From Stagonosporopsis chrysanthemi (lineage: Eukaryota > Ascomycota > Dothideomycetes > Pleosporales > Didymellaceae): DNA of 64,000 bases. The stretch lies in the NCBI GenBank assembly GCA_022560025.1, contig JAFISE010000061.1:113604-177603 (forward strand), written 5' to 3'. Made by a program: the position numbers and the translations under genes. Shown here piece after piece: positions 53,528 through 64,000 of the stretch (its first letter is position 1; each line of letters opens with the position of its first letter). The notes under the pieces were generated by a model. It searched no databases and was not told where the DNA came from. It was given only the letters and a program-made list of their open reading frames with translations.

Positions 53528-56041
53528 TGTGAATGCGCAAATCGTGTTACTTGATTGCTAAGCTCGTCAAGTTTGCGGAAAGCTGCAGCGAAGCGCTGTA
53601 GCTGATGAGAGAATACAAGAGGGGACCTCGAGCAGCTCTGGGTACTCCTTGTCGGGCGTTCACCTCGCGTGTGGCGGATGAAAGTGAATGCAAGGGTTAC
53701 ACAGCTTCCGCGAGAGGCTGCTTAGCTGGGTGCACTATGAACTGCCGTTTGCCGTGGCATATAGCGCGGCGTTGCACTGCACTACTGTGGAGATGGGCTT
53801 TCGCACAGCCCAGGTCACAGTGGCACGCTGGGCTTAGCAACGCCTACGATTGGTGCAACACACCATTTGGATCGAGCTGAGAATGGGTCGCGATCTGATT
53901 TCGGCGTGTGATGATGTGAACGATAACCTGAGCCGTGGTTCACACGAACCCTTTTTTGGAGATTGTCTGCGTTGGAAATCCATAATGCTGCACACTAACG
54001 CATTGCAAAGTGCAGCATCCCATCTGGCTTCCTACCCTTGGCAAGTGCGAATTCGAAGCGTTGAGGCAGTTGCAGTGTAGTAAGTACTTGTGCCAGAGTT
54101 CAGCTTCAATACTTCTCTGAGAAGGACGAGCAGTGTTGTAGCAACCCTCAAAGACTCATTTTGAATAGTACATCGGTCTTGAGACCAGTCTAGCAATCAC
54201 CGCGATGTTGATGCGAAACAATGCTAAAGTGCTTGAATGCGCACGAGCTTGGAGGTGTTTAGATGATTGTTCCAAAAGCATACTCGAGCAAGATGCTTCT
54301 TATGACATCAAGATGAGCCCCGGTTGTTGCAACTACAGCAAATCACATTACCCATGGAAGGGATTCAGGTTACGCCCACATGACAGCATCGAGACGTTTG
54401 ATTCCAAGATGTCGACAACCCTTCTTGGCAGTTCAAGGCACACAAGGATTTATCTGCGCAGCGGCGCAACGAAAAGGCTGATGGGGTTGTTGCAGGTCAG
54501 ATAGCTTGGACGCAGATCGCTCTGACAGCTAAGAGCACAATTAACACGAGGGTGCCTCTCGTGGTCGTGGATAGGCAATAACAGCATCCAACTCAGATCA
54601 GAAGTTAACATTCCCAAATTCAGAAACAACGATAACACCAGCCAATGCAACCAGTCTGAGCAAAGCGGACCCGAAAGTGTCGGTGGCACATCCGCTACAG
54701 GTTCGCTGAGGACACAGCCAAGGGCATGCGCATAAAAAACAAGATAATGAGAGCGTGAAGATTGGAGTACGGGAGAACAAGACAACAGACTGAAATGAAT
54801 GAGAGACAAAGGAAGAAATAGCAGATCACAGCAAGGCAGGCCTGAGCCTCGATAAAAGGAAACTGACAACGAGATACAATGAGACTATCCAGAAGATGAG
54901 AGTAGGTACCACTGTACCAGATTCATTTGGAGCGGAACATATCACTAGAAAGAACTCGAGACACTGCTAGCATAATGCTGTGGCGACGAGCACACCATAT
55001 CGAAGAGTGTGTAATGTGAAAAGCCTGAGTGTCAGAGCTCGGAGTGTTGATAGACTTTTTCTGCCACACCAATTCCGTCCTAGTTTGGCAGCAACACCAA
55101 CAGCGCCACGATGCTCTTGAGTCCCGGACCCGCCATGCCCTCGAATCCACAATCCACCATACCATGCCCTTGAATCGCGCACTCACCGGGAAGGATGACA
55201 ATGTCTAAGCGTGCAAAAAAAAAACTCGTCCATGTACATTCAACCTACACGCCCTTAACGCAATACCTCCCCCACGCCACAAAAAATCTTACACATGTCA
55301 CAGACCATTTCGCCTCCCGCTTGTGGCTTGCACCCCTTTCCTCTGAAGAGCTACAGCCTCGCTCTCGACCCCAAAGATCTTGTTATGCTCTCGCCAGCTG
55401 ACCGCTCGACGCGCTAAAGACGCACCAGCATGGCGGAGGCCGCCGAGCGCGCTAACGATGCACGCCAGCACCAGATCTCCAGCCAAGCGTGCTGAAGCAG
55501 CGCAAATCCGGTCAATGAAATCCGGGGAAGTTAGCGATGCGCGCCAAGTCCGTCGGGGAACGACACTTCACGGCGTTCGGGGAGAACTGGCGCTGTGTTG
55601 GGTCAGGGGTGTTGTGACATGATGAGATTATGATGGTGTTTTCACGAAGAACATGATGATAGATTCAAGCCTGGTTTGTGAAGTGTTTGAATGATTTCAT
55701 TGATTGAAGTGGTCTGAGACCCTACATGATGGACTCTTTGTCCTCAGCCCTCGCCGGCACTTGGGTATATCCTTCGCCGCTGGTTGTAAAATGATGAAAG
55801 CAGCCCTCTTCCGAGAAGAACGTAGCAAGCCTCAAGCTTTTGCTGAGACCCGACTCAACTCGTTGAATGTGAAAATGATGTTGAACTTTTGGTGGTAATG
55901 GTGCAATGATCCGAAACGCCGTGCTGAATGCTTGAAGATGGTGTGGAGATGAGGTGTGTCGATGGGAGGGAATCAGGACCAGCCCTCAACCGGATGTCGA
56001 CTACCATAATAGGAGTAGCGAAGAGAAGTGAAGCAGACTGT
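53528..56041. other. Long gene-free stretch (2.5 kb)
   Basis: Only short open frames on both strands, none with a domain. It has an A-rich run (gcaaaaaaaaaac near 55208) and AT-rich sequence near 55620-55760. It holds the promoter of the 150-aa gene and the 3' UTR of the DUF3602 gene; I see nothing else. Confidence 0.5.
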
Positions 56042-56503
56042 CTAGTAGTTTGACACCTTGCGGGACAGACGGCTGCTCCACCTCTCAAGACTCCTGCGGA
56101 CACCATCCTTCTCGCTCTCAACAGAGCTGCTCGAGGATGCGGAGTTGTGGCGCTGGCTCCTGGGCTTCATTTCATCGACGAGGTTGCCAGCGCCGCCACG
56201 GCCAATGTGGTAGACGGGGGCTTGCTGGCTGCGAAGACGCTCCTGCTGCTCGAGCTCCTCATCGAAGCTGAACATGGCGCGCTCCTTGTGGGTGCGCATG
56301 TTGCCAGCGCCACCGCGTCCAGAGGCGAAGTAACCGGTGGAGGGAGGAGGAGTGAGCTTGACGCGAGATGCCGGGCCTGTTGCTGTGCGGCCGTCGGTGA
56401 TCTCAGAAGTCTGAATGCGGGTAACGTTGCCAGCACCTCCACGGCCAGAGTAGAGGTACGACTTGGCAGAAGGGTGAGGCTCGGTGATGTGGAAGTTGAC
56501 CAT
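56042..56503 (-). CDS. DUF3602 (Par32-like) protein
   Basis: Single exon, 153 aa. It carries three copies of the family signature GRGGAGN (about residues 20, 62 and 100), each followed by basic or polar sequence, a Ser-rich stretch (SASSSSSVESEKDG) and a basic C-terminus (RWSSRLSRKVSNY). Yeast Par32, of the same family, is phosphorylated after rapamycin and regulates the ammonium transporters Mep1/Mep3 under TORC1 control. That role here is inference. No transmembrane segment or signal peptide. Confidence 0.9.
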   Translation of the reverse strand: MVNFHITEPHPSAKSYLYSGRGGAGNVTRIQTSEITDGRTATGPASRVKLTPPPSTGYFASGRGGAGNMRTHKERAMFSFDEELEQQERLRSQQAPVYHIGRGGAGNLVDEMKPRSQRHNSASSSSSVESEKDGVRRSLERWSSRLSRKVSNY

Positions 56504-58091
56504 TTTGATTGTTGGGGAGTTGATTGTCTATTGACAGGAAGGTTGATTGATAATGTGGTGAAGTGAAGTCGAGTGGGACCGTGTAAGTGTTTCTTGATTG
56601 AGTTTGGGATCAGGCTGGTGTGCAGTACTTTGATGGATCGTCAAGTGATGGGCAGGTGTGGCACTGGGGTAGCTGTCTTATATGGGAGCAGTAGAAGATG
56701 GCAGCTCAGGTGCTCACGCAAGGGGCCGTCAGAATTCTCTGACCCACGAATCCAAACGCAATTGCATTGCACGAGCACCATCATGCTTGGAAATAAACCA
56801 GCACTTTGCAGTTAACGGCAGTCTCTGGATCATGCGGGCCACGCACACGCAAACAAAGCAGCACGGTCGCCATCGGTCCTCAGCGAAAGGCGTCGGAGCC
56901 ACCTTGGCTTTGCATTCGATAGCGTAATAGCCCGGGCGCGCCATGTTTGAGCTGCACCTGACCTGCACTCGACCAATGAAAATATTTCTCGGGGGTAATG
57001 GAAAACTTCCAACAGTGTTGCAGAATTTTAACAGACCAGAAACAAGACGAAGACGCCATGATCTTGCAGCCGTGCGTAATGATGTGAGGCATCGCCCGTC
57101 GCGACCTGGCGGAGTTATGGAGGCGGCAGAGTTTTCCCTCCCGCGCAACCGCCGTCATTGTATCGTGGTGCCTGGCCGATGGGGGGCCGCACGCAAAATC
57201 TGAAGCTCACGATCGTGATTCACGATGTTGTCGCTGTGGTGTCCCCCTGACGGCAGCCTTGCTTCGGTGCCACGCGCAATTTCCTTTCAGCTCTGCCCAC
57301 AGGCTGCCCCGGACAAGGCGTCGCACATGACGCTGAACATCGTGAGTCTCGGCAATCCAGACGCTCCCAGACATGGCTCGTACGGAGGTACCGGGCACGA
57401 GGAGGACAACACGCACTCGCCTCGTCAGCGACTCAGCGGTGTGCTCATTTCCCCCCTTGCGAGTCGCGCTGAGGCGCCGCGGCCAGATCGTCGACGCTGC
57501 ATTCTGTCATTGCGCAATTTTGTGCCATTGCAGTCGCACATGGCTAAACAAGTCACACCATAGTAGACAAGAGTTGACGATACCTGGCGTTTGCGATCTG
57601 GTCGACCAACCATGCGTTGCAGCCCTCTACACCCGAGTCCACCGCACCTGCCATTGCGAGCTCGAACGTGCTGTATCATTGTATTGAATGCATCTCAAAA
57701 TCATATGGGTATCCCTTCGCGATCACACAAACGCCATGTATGATGCAACACTGCTCTGCAAACCCCTCAAACCCATGCGATGCCCATGTCAGGGTTAAGT
57801 AACAGAAACAAGCCCAAATTGGAAACTCGCTGGCAAATGCGGGGAAACACACTACGGTAGCACTCCCGTCACAAAGCGGCTGACACGTTGATCCGGAGGA
57901 TGCCAGGCGTGCAGGGTCCTGTGATGTTCTTTGGACGTCGGTTCTGCAAATCCGATTCCTATGACTAACACCCCGGGGGCACAAGCGTCATGCAGCTTCT
58001 CGAACCGTGGATGAGTCTTTTGCGGAGGCGGGCGACGCTGTGGGGAAGCGCAGGCGGTGCTTTGACCGCGTCCGAGGTCTTGATGCATCGT
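56504..58091. other. Intergenic region
   Basis: 1.59 kb between the DUF3602 start and the Arp1 3' end. Overlapping short frames, no domain. The segment 56.9-57.6 kb is GC-rich. No gene supported. Confidence 0.5.
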
Positions 58092-59409
58092 CTAGGCGAA
58101 TTTGGCATGGATGATGTCTGGGTTCTCCTGCCACTCGTCTTTTTCGACCCACATCTGCAACACGTGTCAGTCTAAACTCGTACCCTTTGTTTGCAAGTCA
58201 GGAACCGACCTTCTTGAAGGTACTGAGGCCAGCGAGGATGCTGCCGCCAGACCACGTGGTGTAAATACGCTCGGGCGGGGCGTGAATCTTAATCCTCATG
58301 TCCTTCACCGCCAGTTTCTGCACTTCGCTGAGTAGCCTGTTACCGAATCCCTTGGTCAACGTGGAACCACCAGAGAGCACAATGCTGCCATAGAGCGCCT
58401 TGCGCAGGTCCATGTCTGTCCTCTGAATCGCTTCGACGACGATCTGGTGCACACCAGGGTACTCAAGACCAATGAGCTCGGGATTGAAGAGAATCTCGGG
58501 TGCGCGAAAGCGTTCTGCACCAATCTAGACTTGTTCAGCTCGTGTTCAACCGCGGTACAGAGTATTCAGCTCACCTTCAGCCTCTGTCCATCAGGCAACG
58601 TGTAGTCGGCGCTTTTGCCCTCCGATCGGCTGCCAGACCACTCCTTCTCTTCTTTGGCGATATCGAGGGCCACGTAACTTGTTGTCTCCTTTATGCTTTT
58701 TACAATCTCTTTCTCCGCGCTCGTGTGGAAGATGTGACCCCCCTTCCGTAGCTGCAGCTGCAGCTGCTCCGTTACGTCCCTGCCAGCTACGTCTATCCTC
58801 CTGATGCTGTTCGGTATAGAGAATCCCTGGAATACAGGTACTGCATGCGACACGCCATCTCCAGAGTCCAGAACCAACCCCGTTGTCTTTCCTGAGGCGT
58901 AGAGAGCTAGAACAGCCTGCACAGAGCTGTATAGCGCGGGGACGTTGAACGTCTCGAAGAGGATTTGAGCGGCGACATCGCGGTTTTCCCGGGGATTCAG
59001 AGGCGGTTCTGTAAGGAGGACTGGATGCTGCAGAGTGATTGATAGTCAGCCTATGTGCCCCGCCATGCGCTGCTTGAGATGTCCGTAATTCATGCGCACT
59101 TACGTCCTCGCTGACAGTCCCCAATCCTTGATTGTACACATACTGCCATATCCGTTCCATATCATCCCAGTCTGTGACGATGCCGTGCTCCAGTGGGTAG
59201 TTCAGCTTGCAGAGCCCTTTGTATTCTTTCGCTTGATTGCCAACCCACACCTCACCCTCCACTGCTCCTGCCATTGTGCGTACATGCTTCGGCCGCCCAA
59301 CGTATGAAGGGAAGAAGATTTTGGGGACATCTTCGCCCGCAAATCCTGCTCTTATTGTCCCGCTGCCGTTGTCAATAACAATGGGTGCATTGTGGAGTCG
59401 TGAGCCCAT
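58092..59409 (-). CDS. Actin-related protein 1 (centractin), dynactin subunit
   Basis: Exons 59409-59104, 59027-58575, 58524-58210 and 58154-58092; introns 76, 50 and 55 bp, all phase 0; 378 aa, normal for Arp1. The actin fold is clear: phosphate loop IDNGSGTIRAGFAGEDVPK, HPVLLTEPPLNPRENRD, LDSGDGVSHAVPVFQG, RIDVAGRDVTE, VLSGGSTLTKGFGNRL, KIHAPPERIYTTWSGGSILAGLSTF and the C-terminal MWVEKDEWQENPDIIHAKF. The sequence matches the Neurospora ro-4 type centractin rather than actin (HAPPERIYTTW in place of the actin sequence). Arp1 forms the short filament of dynactin, the activator of cytoplasmic dynein needed for nuclear migration in hyphae. The start is ATG 59409; the open frame extends further only through a TTG. 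Confidence 0.96.
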
Positions 59410-59764
59410 CGTCAGGGTTGTAGACAACCAAGATCAACACCGGCGATGCGGAAATGACGGAGAAAGCGGCGACGAGGAGAATTGGTGGCTGGAGGCTTGC
59501 GTTATTGTCGTGAATGCATTCGATGTCGTAGCTCCCGCAAGTCGCGACTGCCACAACACGGTCCCCGAATTGTTGACAGGGGTCCACCACGCTAGTTTGT
59601 CATCACGTGCAGCAGGCTTCACGCCTACATACATGGTACTGGCTGCATTCGTATCAGATATGGCCTATATATAAACGCAAGCATCAGAGGGCCGTGTAAA
59701 TCAGTGGTTGGCCGATCTTTGGCTGTAAGCTCGCTGCTCACACCCGCGCTTACCCGCAAATGTC
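59410..59764. promoter_or_regulatory. Shared divergent promoter of Arp1 and TDP2-like genes
   Basis: Only 355 bp separate the two start codons. A strong TATATATAAA lies at 59666-59675, 90 bp before the TDP2-like ATG. It also reads TATA-like on the opposite strand but is 257 bp from the Arp1 ATG. The compact layout suggests a bidirectional promoter. Confidence 0.5.
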
Positions 59765-60994
59765 ATGTTGCCTCGCGTGGTGAGACCATTGAGTAGACCA
59801 CTGAGTAGACATTCCTACAAAGCCAGACACCATTGTACTTCTTTCACAGCTTGTAATTTTTTTTACTCAACGCCGTGCCTCTGCAGAAACGTACATTTGA
59901 CGCGCACTATGTCGACCTCGACGCCAACCCCGGTCGTGGAGGCACTCACGGCCGCGCTCAGATCCGGGCCAGCTCAGAGACACGAGAATGAGTTCTACCG
60001 GCCAAGACCACAGTCATATTTCATTCAGGATCCGAACAAAGAATGGTCCACTCCACACTCGAGCCACGTCCCAGCAGCCCTGCCGGAGGCCCCGGTGAAC
60101 CCGAAGACCATTCGTGTAATATCTTGGAACATCGATATGCTAGTACCCTTCGGCGACGAACGCATGACGGCTGCTTTGCAGTATCTCGAGGGTATCGTGG
60201 CCTCAACGCCAGCAGAGACCGCCATTGTGATCTTCCTGCAGGAGATGACACCCTCAGACCTTGATCTCATAACGTCTTGCCAGTGGATACAACATCGATT
60301 CGTCATCACTGACAAGGACCAAACATCTTGGCTAACACCACATTATGGTACAATGACCCTTATCGATGCACGCTTAAAGGTTGCCAATGTCTTCCGCGTC
60401 CCGGTACTCAGCAAATTCAGCCGGGATGGACTGTTCGTCGACATTGCTCTTTCGAACCCATCCGCCTCGGCAGAAGCATCGGAAAAGGTGTTGCGACTCT
60501 GCAATGTACACCTCGAATCCCTCGTCGCAGATCCACCAGTCCGACCACACCAGCTCTCCACCGTAGCCGAGTATCTCCACGCCCCAGAAGCGGCTTGTGC
60601 GCTTACCGCTGGCGATATGAATGCCATACAGCCGTTTGATCGGAAACTACACACTGAAAACAGGCTTGAGGACGCATATCTCTCTCTTGGTGGCAAGGAA
60701 GACAGTGACGAGGGATATACGTGGGGTTACCAAGTTCCTGCTGCAATTAGGAGGAGATTTGGATGCAGTCGTATGGACAAAATCCTTTATTGTGGGGATG
60801 TACGGGTAAACACATTTGAGAGAATTGGCGCTGGCGAAAAAGTAGCGGAGGACAAGCGTGAGGAGGTCAGAAGGGCGGGTCAGGAGGAGTGGGTCAGTGA
60901 TCACTACGGAGTTATGGGTGATTTTGAGATAAGCGGAGAGTGGTCCTTGCGTGTAGACGGCGGTAATGAGGGATTGAAGTCGAAGTTATCTTGA
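59765..60994 (+). CDS. TDP2-like endonuclease/exonuclease/phosphatase family protein
   Basis: Single exon, 409 aa from the first ATG, 361 aa from the second in-frame ATG at 59909. The family is EEP/DNase I-like; tyrosyl-DNA phosphodiesterase 2 cleaves 5'-phosphotyrosyl bonds left by trapped topoisomerase II. Motifs: SWNIDML (TDP2 TWN-like), FLQEM (catalytic Glu), a LRLCNVHLES core, GDMNA, and SDHYGVMG (catalytic His). Residues 1-48 are basic (RVVRPLSRPLSRHSYKARHH) and lack acidic residues until ~50, like a mitochondrial presequence, so the two starts could make mitochondrial and nuclear forms. The 3' end is convergent with a decayed HET gene. Confidence 0.88.
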   Translation: MLPRVVRPLSRPLSRHSYKARHHCTSFTACNFFYSTPCLCRNVHLTRTMSTSTPTPVVEALTAALRSGPAQRHENEFYRPRPQSYFIQDPNKEWSTPHSSHVPAALPEAPVNPKTIRVISWNIDMLVPFGDERMTAALQYLEGIVASTPAETAIVIFLQEMTPSDLDLITSCQWIQHRFVITDKDQTSWLTPHYGTMTLIDARLKVANVFRVPVLSKFSRDGLFVDIALSNPSASAEASEKVLRLCNVHLESLVADPPVRPHQLSTVAEYLHAPEAACALTAGDMNAIQPFDRKLHTENRLEDAYLSLGGKEDSDEGYTWGYQVPAAIRRRFGCSRMDKILYCGDVRVNTFERIGAGEKVAEDKREEVRRAGQEEWVSDHYGVMGDFEISGEWSLRVDGGNEGLKSKLS

Positions 60995-61039
60995 TCGATC
61001 TGCTCTGGCGGCACTGTACAGGTCATACGATATGAAGAT

Positions 61040-62724
61040 TCCTCTTTTTCGGCTTATCGCTGTTTAGCCAGGCTTTGTGACGTGTAGGATCTTTTACGTA
61101 CCCCCAGTTATAATCAACAACGTAAGCAACGTTGATGCGAAATTTTCTACCCTCGAGTGGGCGTAGTAGGAAGGGGATGTCCATGTCAAAAAGGGGAACT
61201 AACAGGTCACCTTCCGCGATACCGTCCGGTAGTGGGTGATAAGATCGATCGAAGTGACCACGATCTGTTGCAAAGATTGTACGATGACTGGCTATTAGGG
61301 GTATCTCCTGAGATCCTATGAATGCTGTGTTATCTCTTGGGCAGGAGTCTTCCAGGAGTTCTTCAAATGCGACCCGAGAATAGGGATCATCCTTTACCTA
61401 GTCCCGAGCACATAAGACTTGACCAAACGAGCGAGCTGTAAAGCCGTGCTGCTTTGCAGAACGGTGGTAAAGCTCGCGGAAACGCCGTGCTGCAGTGGAG
61501 CTCTCGAATAACTCTAGAGTCAACATCCAGGAGAGGCGACCCAGGACATGACCTTGCACTAAGAGGATAGTATGGTCAACAGATAGGCTTGGTTTGAAGA
61601 GTGGTAGTAAAACACCTCCGCGACTTTTGAAGCGATCAAACTGAACAGCCTTTTCGAGAATTTTGTCCGGTATCCAATACAGGCCCGTATTGGAATACAT
61701 CCCAGGAGTATGATTGGACTAATATGCTAGACCGGGTATCCATGAAAATCGGGTTGATGTTACAAACAAGACAGGACTACCCTCGACTCGAGGAACGTAC
61801 AACGGGTACACTGTAAAGAGTCGAGAATCATCGTCCTGCAGTATGGCTGCAGTTGCCTGCGCAAGAACTCTTCGAATAGACACAGAGTGATCAAGAGTAA
61901 TGCGTTCTGAAGACGAGTGATGGCCGAGACTGCATACTTTGTCGCGAAGATCTGTTGCCCTCAATTCTTGTGTGCCGCGCAGTCGGTTGTATAATGATTG
62001 TCTTGCCGACATAGTCCTCAATTTCTGGAAGCTCCATGTCTTTTGCACGGCCTCTGGAGGACGCTAATCGACCGTGTCATAGTGATTTGCCAGAGCGAGT
62101 ATCGACCACGGGAGACGACGGCGCCCAAGGCAGACTGTAGGATCTCGTTTAGACAGGACAAGCTCTTGAAAGACCAAGACTCTAGAGAATCATGGCAGCT
62201 TGCTCAAACGAACCACGCCTTTTTTAAAGCACTTGCTCATCATTTGGAGAGACAGGGGCTATTCAGTAGGTTAAGTGTCGAAGAATCTGCGAAAACCCTC
62301 CATGTGCATCCGCTCCAAGCCATATCGTGACTTCCGAAGCATATATATAGACCTTGCTCATGAGCTGAACTTGGTGCTCCTGCTCTCCAAGTTCTTCTTG
62401 ATTTATGCACAAAGCATCAAGCCACAGAACACAATCGTAATCACTTCGATGCCTGAGATGACGAAGGGCGCAATTAAGGTTCTCGGTAATGGTCAGAAGG
62501 TGACATGTATCAGCTATTACAGGTCTTGGTAAAAGCTCTGTACTCCAGGCATATGATAGTGCTTCGTACTTTGGCTCATCGTCGAAACTGACGGCCTCGA
62601 AGCGGAATTCAATGTCATCCGCAAACGGTGCAGCTTTCAAGTGTAGAAGCCTGATATCGTGCTTGTTGATGTCAAGAGGGGCTAAAGGTCCTCCAGCCGC
62701 CCTGATCAACGATAGAGTTTCCAT
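61040..62724 (-). pseudogene. Decayed heterokaryon-incompatibility (HET) domain gene
   Basis: The start is intact (ATG 62724), and the HET domain reads clearly: YEALSYAWS, LWLDALCINQ and QVQLMSKVYIYASEVTIWLG, to a TGA at 62263. Beyond it, HET-family sequence continues in other frames: the FSRV-x-VFQE block near 62160-62190 has TGA where Trp is normal, then RGT-x-x-ATDLRDKVCSL (frame 62048-61719), another 100-codon frame (61700-61398), and the conserved C-terminal GDLLVPLF...FLLRPLEG near 61080-61280. At least three stops and frame changes separate the blocks, and no splice sites rescue them. HET proteins trigger cell death after fusion of incompatible hyphae; families are large and many members decay. 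Confidence 0.85.
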
Positions 62725-63149
62725 CGCGAACAAGAGGAACCTGGCTGCTACAAAACAGCGATGGTAAAGTTGTCCATCCTTGATGTATCGTTGATGCCCA
62801 GGATATTGATCCCTATCCTGCACGCACAGTGAGCAGTGAGAGGCCTGTCAATGCAGAGAATGCCTTGACATAAGGTCATCGTTATGATGTTGGAGCTGGC
62901 ATTGCTGCCTGAGTTGCAATTGGTTGCACCATGCGGGTGCTTGTGCAAGCGTGCTACCGTGTCCGTGCACCCGATGCACGGATTCAACCAATGCACGGTT
63001 CAACGCTTTTGGTAGCCAACACAAATGAGGTTGTAGAGCCACGTCTAATAGTTATTATTGCGGGATATTTTGGTACAGTATTCTATAGACCTATGCGACA
63101 AAGTTCTTATGCAAAAGTTATCTATATAAAGTGGCAGTGCAGCTGCTGC
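62725..63149. other. Intergenic region beside the repeat edge
   Basis: 425 bp. The HET frame continues upstream for 33 codons without conservation. From about 63050 the sequence becomes AT-rich, passing into the transposon relic. Confidence 0.45.
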
Positions 63150-63905
63150 AAGTAGTGTGTGTGCAAGCTAGTAGAGGAGGCGTCGCAGGCTTTAGGCGAC
63201 TATAAGCACCTACAGCATAACGCACAGGCTTTAGTTTAACTGCAGAAGCTTTTAAGGTTGTAGTCTTACCTCTTTAGAACTGTTGTATAGCTTTTGCAGC
63301 GTTGTTGGCCTGTTTGGCAGCGGCTCTAGCAGCTTTCTAGACGTCTATTACTTGACGTTCCTCTGCCTTTATCCTTGCACGCTCTTCCTTCTCCCTTGCC
63401 TGCTGTTAATACTTCTCTTCTTTAATTATCTCCTTGTATAGCTTATTAGCAGCTGCTAACTCCCTTATCTCTGCTTTTTTTTGCTCTTCCTCTTCTTTGT
63501 TCCTTTTATTAATAGCTATTTAAACCTGTGCCTCCTAAATAGACTAAGGAGACTACACTATTGCTCTGCTGTAGTACTTCTAATGCTGTTGCAGGTCTAA
63601 TTGCCTGCTAGGTTGCTTCTGCTGCTTCTGCTTTAGGTATAGCTTCTGCCTTAGGCTATTAAGTTTGCTGTAAAAGAGCTCTACCTAAGTTAATAGGTAG
63701 TAGATAGTTTAGCTAAGCTTTTGCACACCTACACTGCACAGATCCTTTACTTCTGCACGCAGTGTAGTACAAGCTCGTAGCTAGTCTTCTGTAGAATAGG
63801 CAGTAGAGCTAGAGGTAACTAAGCCTAAGCTTGTAGGTGTTGTGTAGCAGAATCTATCAAGTACAACGTTAGAGTTTAGTAAGTCTATCTCTGTAGCAGT
63901 AAATG
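63150..63905 (-). mobile_element. Relic of a pogo/Tc1-type DDE transposase (C-terminal part), RIP-like
   Basis: AT-rich and TA-dinucleotide-rich, without long open frames. On the minus strand it still translates to the charged coiled coil typical of the C-terminal end of fungal pogo-type transposases (for example KEEEEQKKAEIRELAAAN, EERARIKAEE, KAARAAAKQANNAAKAIQQF), broken by stops at positions where Gln (CAA/CAG) or Trp is expected. C-to-T changes creating TAA/TAG are the signature of repeat-induced point mutation. No terminal inverted repeats were found, and the DDE catalytic domain is outside or destroyed. The left border is vague; GC content rises again at about 63905. Confidence 0.65.
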
Positions 63906-64000
63906 TAAGAACAAGCCGAGTTCTTCAAGCCCATCTTACATTACCTGACAACTACCCGACTCAGATCCGTCTTCCAACTGCTCCTCGGTACAGTCTTCCC
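63906..64000. other. Right edge, higher-GC sequence after the relic
   Basis: The last 95 bp lack the TA-rich bias of the preceding relic. It may be unmutated flank or another piece of repeat; nothing can be assigned. Confidence 0.3.

Noticed and set aside
59425..59427. TTG start 18 nt upstream of the Arp1 ATG
   Set aside because: A non-ATG start is not needed; the ATG at 59409 gives the family-normal N-terminus.
1..64000. CRISPR arrays, integrated prophage or plasmid features
   Set aside because: Eukaryotic nuclear DNA; no regularly spaced repeats or bacterial-type operons were seen.

Overview
The window is nuclear DNA of a filamentous ascomycete (Pezizomycotina). A Dothideomycete, probably Pleosporales, fits best, but that is inference from gene content. 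The evidence is eukaryotic gene structure with many 46-76 bp GT-AG introns and CTRAY-like branch points, plus fungal families: neutral trehalase, a CON-6 protein, an Opy2-type HOG anchor, an AtfA-type bZIP factor, a HET-domain gene, a DUF3602/Par32-like protein and a transposase relic that looks mutated by RIP (repeat-induced point mutation). Genes lie on both strands with 0.3-3.4 kb spacers and no operons. Exons were assembled by eye from splice signals and reading phase.

Layout. 0-11 kb: 3' end of a TRP/Flc-like membrane protein, a divergent protein kinase, a three-exon unknown gene (5059-6550), a 3.4 kb gene-free stretch with a diverged 60 bp direct repeat, and a small two-exon unknown gene. 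11.8-24.5 kb: neutral trehalase (five exons), a conserved unknown, chaperonin CCT gamma (four exons), a CON-6 protein, a fumarylacetoacetase-like/alpha-beta-hydrolase fusion, and a secreted DOMON-cytochrome b561 protein with a GC-AG intron. 24.9-30 kb: a PPPY-tailed Pro/Gln-rich protein, a 78-aa zinc-ribbon gene, an intron-containing tRNA-Arg(ACG) and a mitochondrial-type short-chain dehydrogenase. 30.8-41.1 kb: an AsaB/GA4-desaturase-like protein, a secreted M14 carboxypeptidase, a DUF7053 protein, an SRR1-like protein, an F-box/2EXR-like protein with no ATG, and two unknowns.

43-57 kb: an Opy2-like protein, 5-hydroxyisourate hydrolase, an AtfA-type bZIP factor, a metallophosphoesterase interrupted by an in-frame TGA, a 150-aa single-pass membrane protein and a DUF3602 protein. 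58-64 kb: dynactin Arp1, head-to-head with a TDP2-like phosphodiesterase, then a decayed HET-domain gene and an AT-rich pogo-type transposase relic full of stops at the right edge.

Functional themes. Several genes belong to stress physiology: Opy2-like and AtfA-like proteins (upstream anchor and nuclear end of the HOG pathway) lie 5 kb apart, and trehalase and CON-6 are classic stress/conidiation genes. Housekeeping genes (CCT gamma, Arp1, HIU hydrolase, tRNA) are interleaved. The right end looks like the edge of a repeat-rich compartment. I see no convincing secondary-metabolite cluster, CRISPR array or intact transposon.
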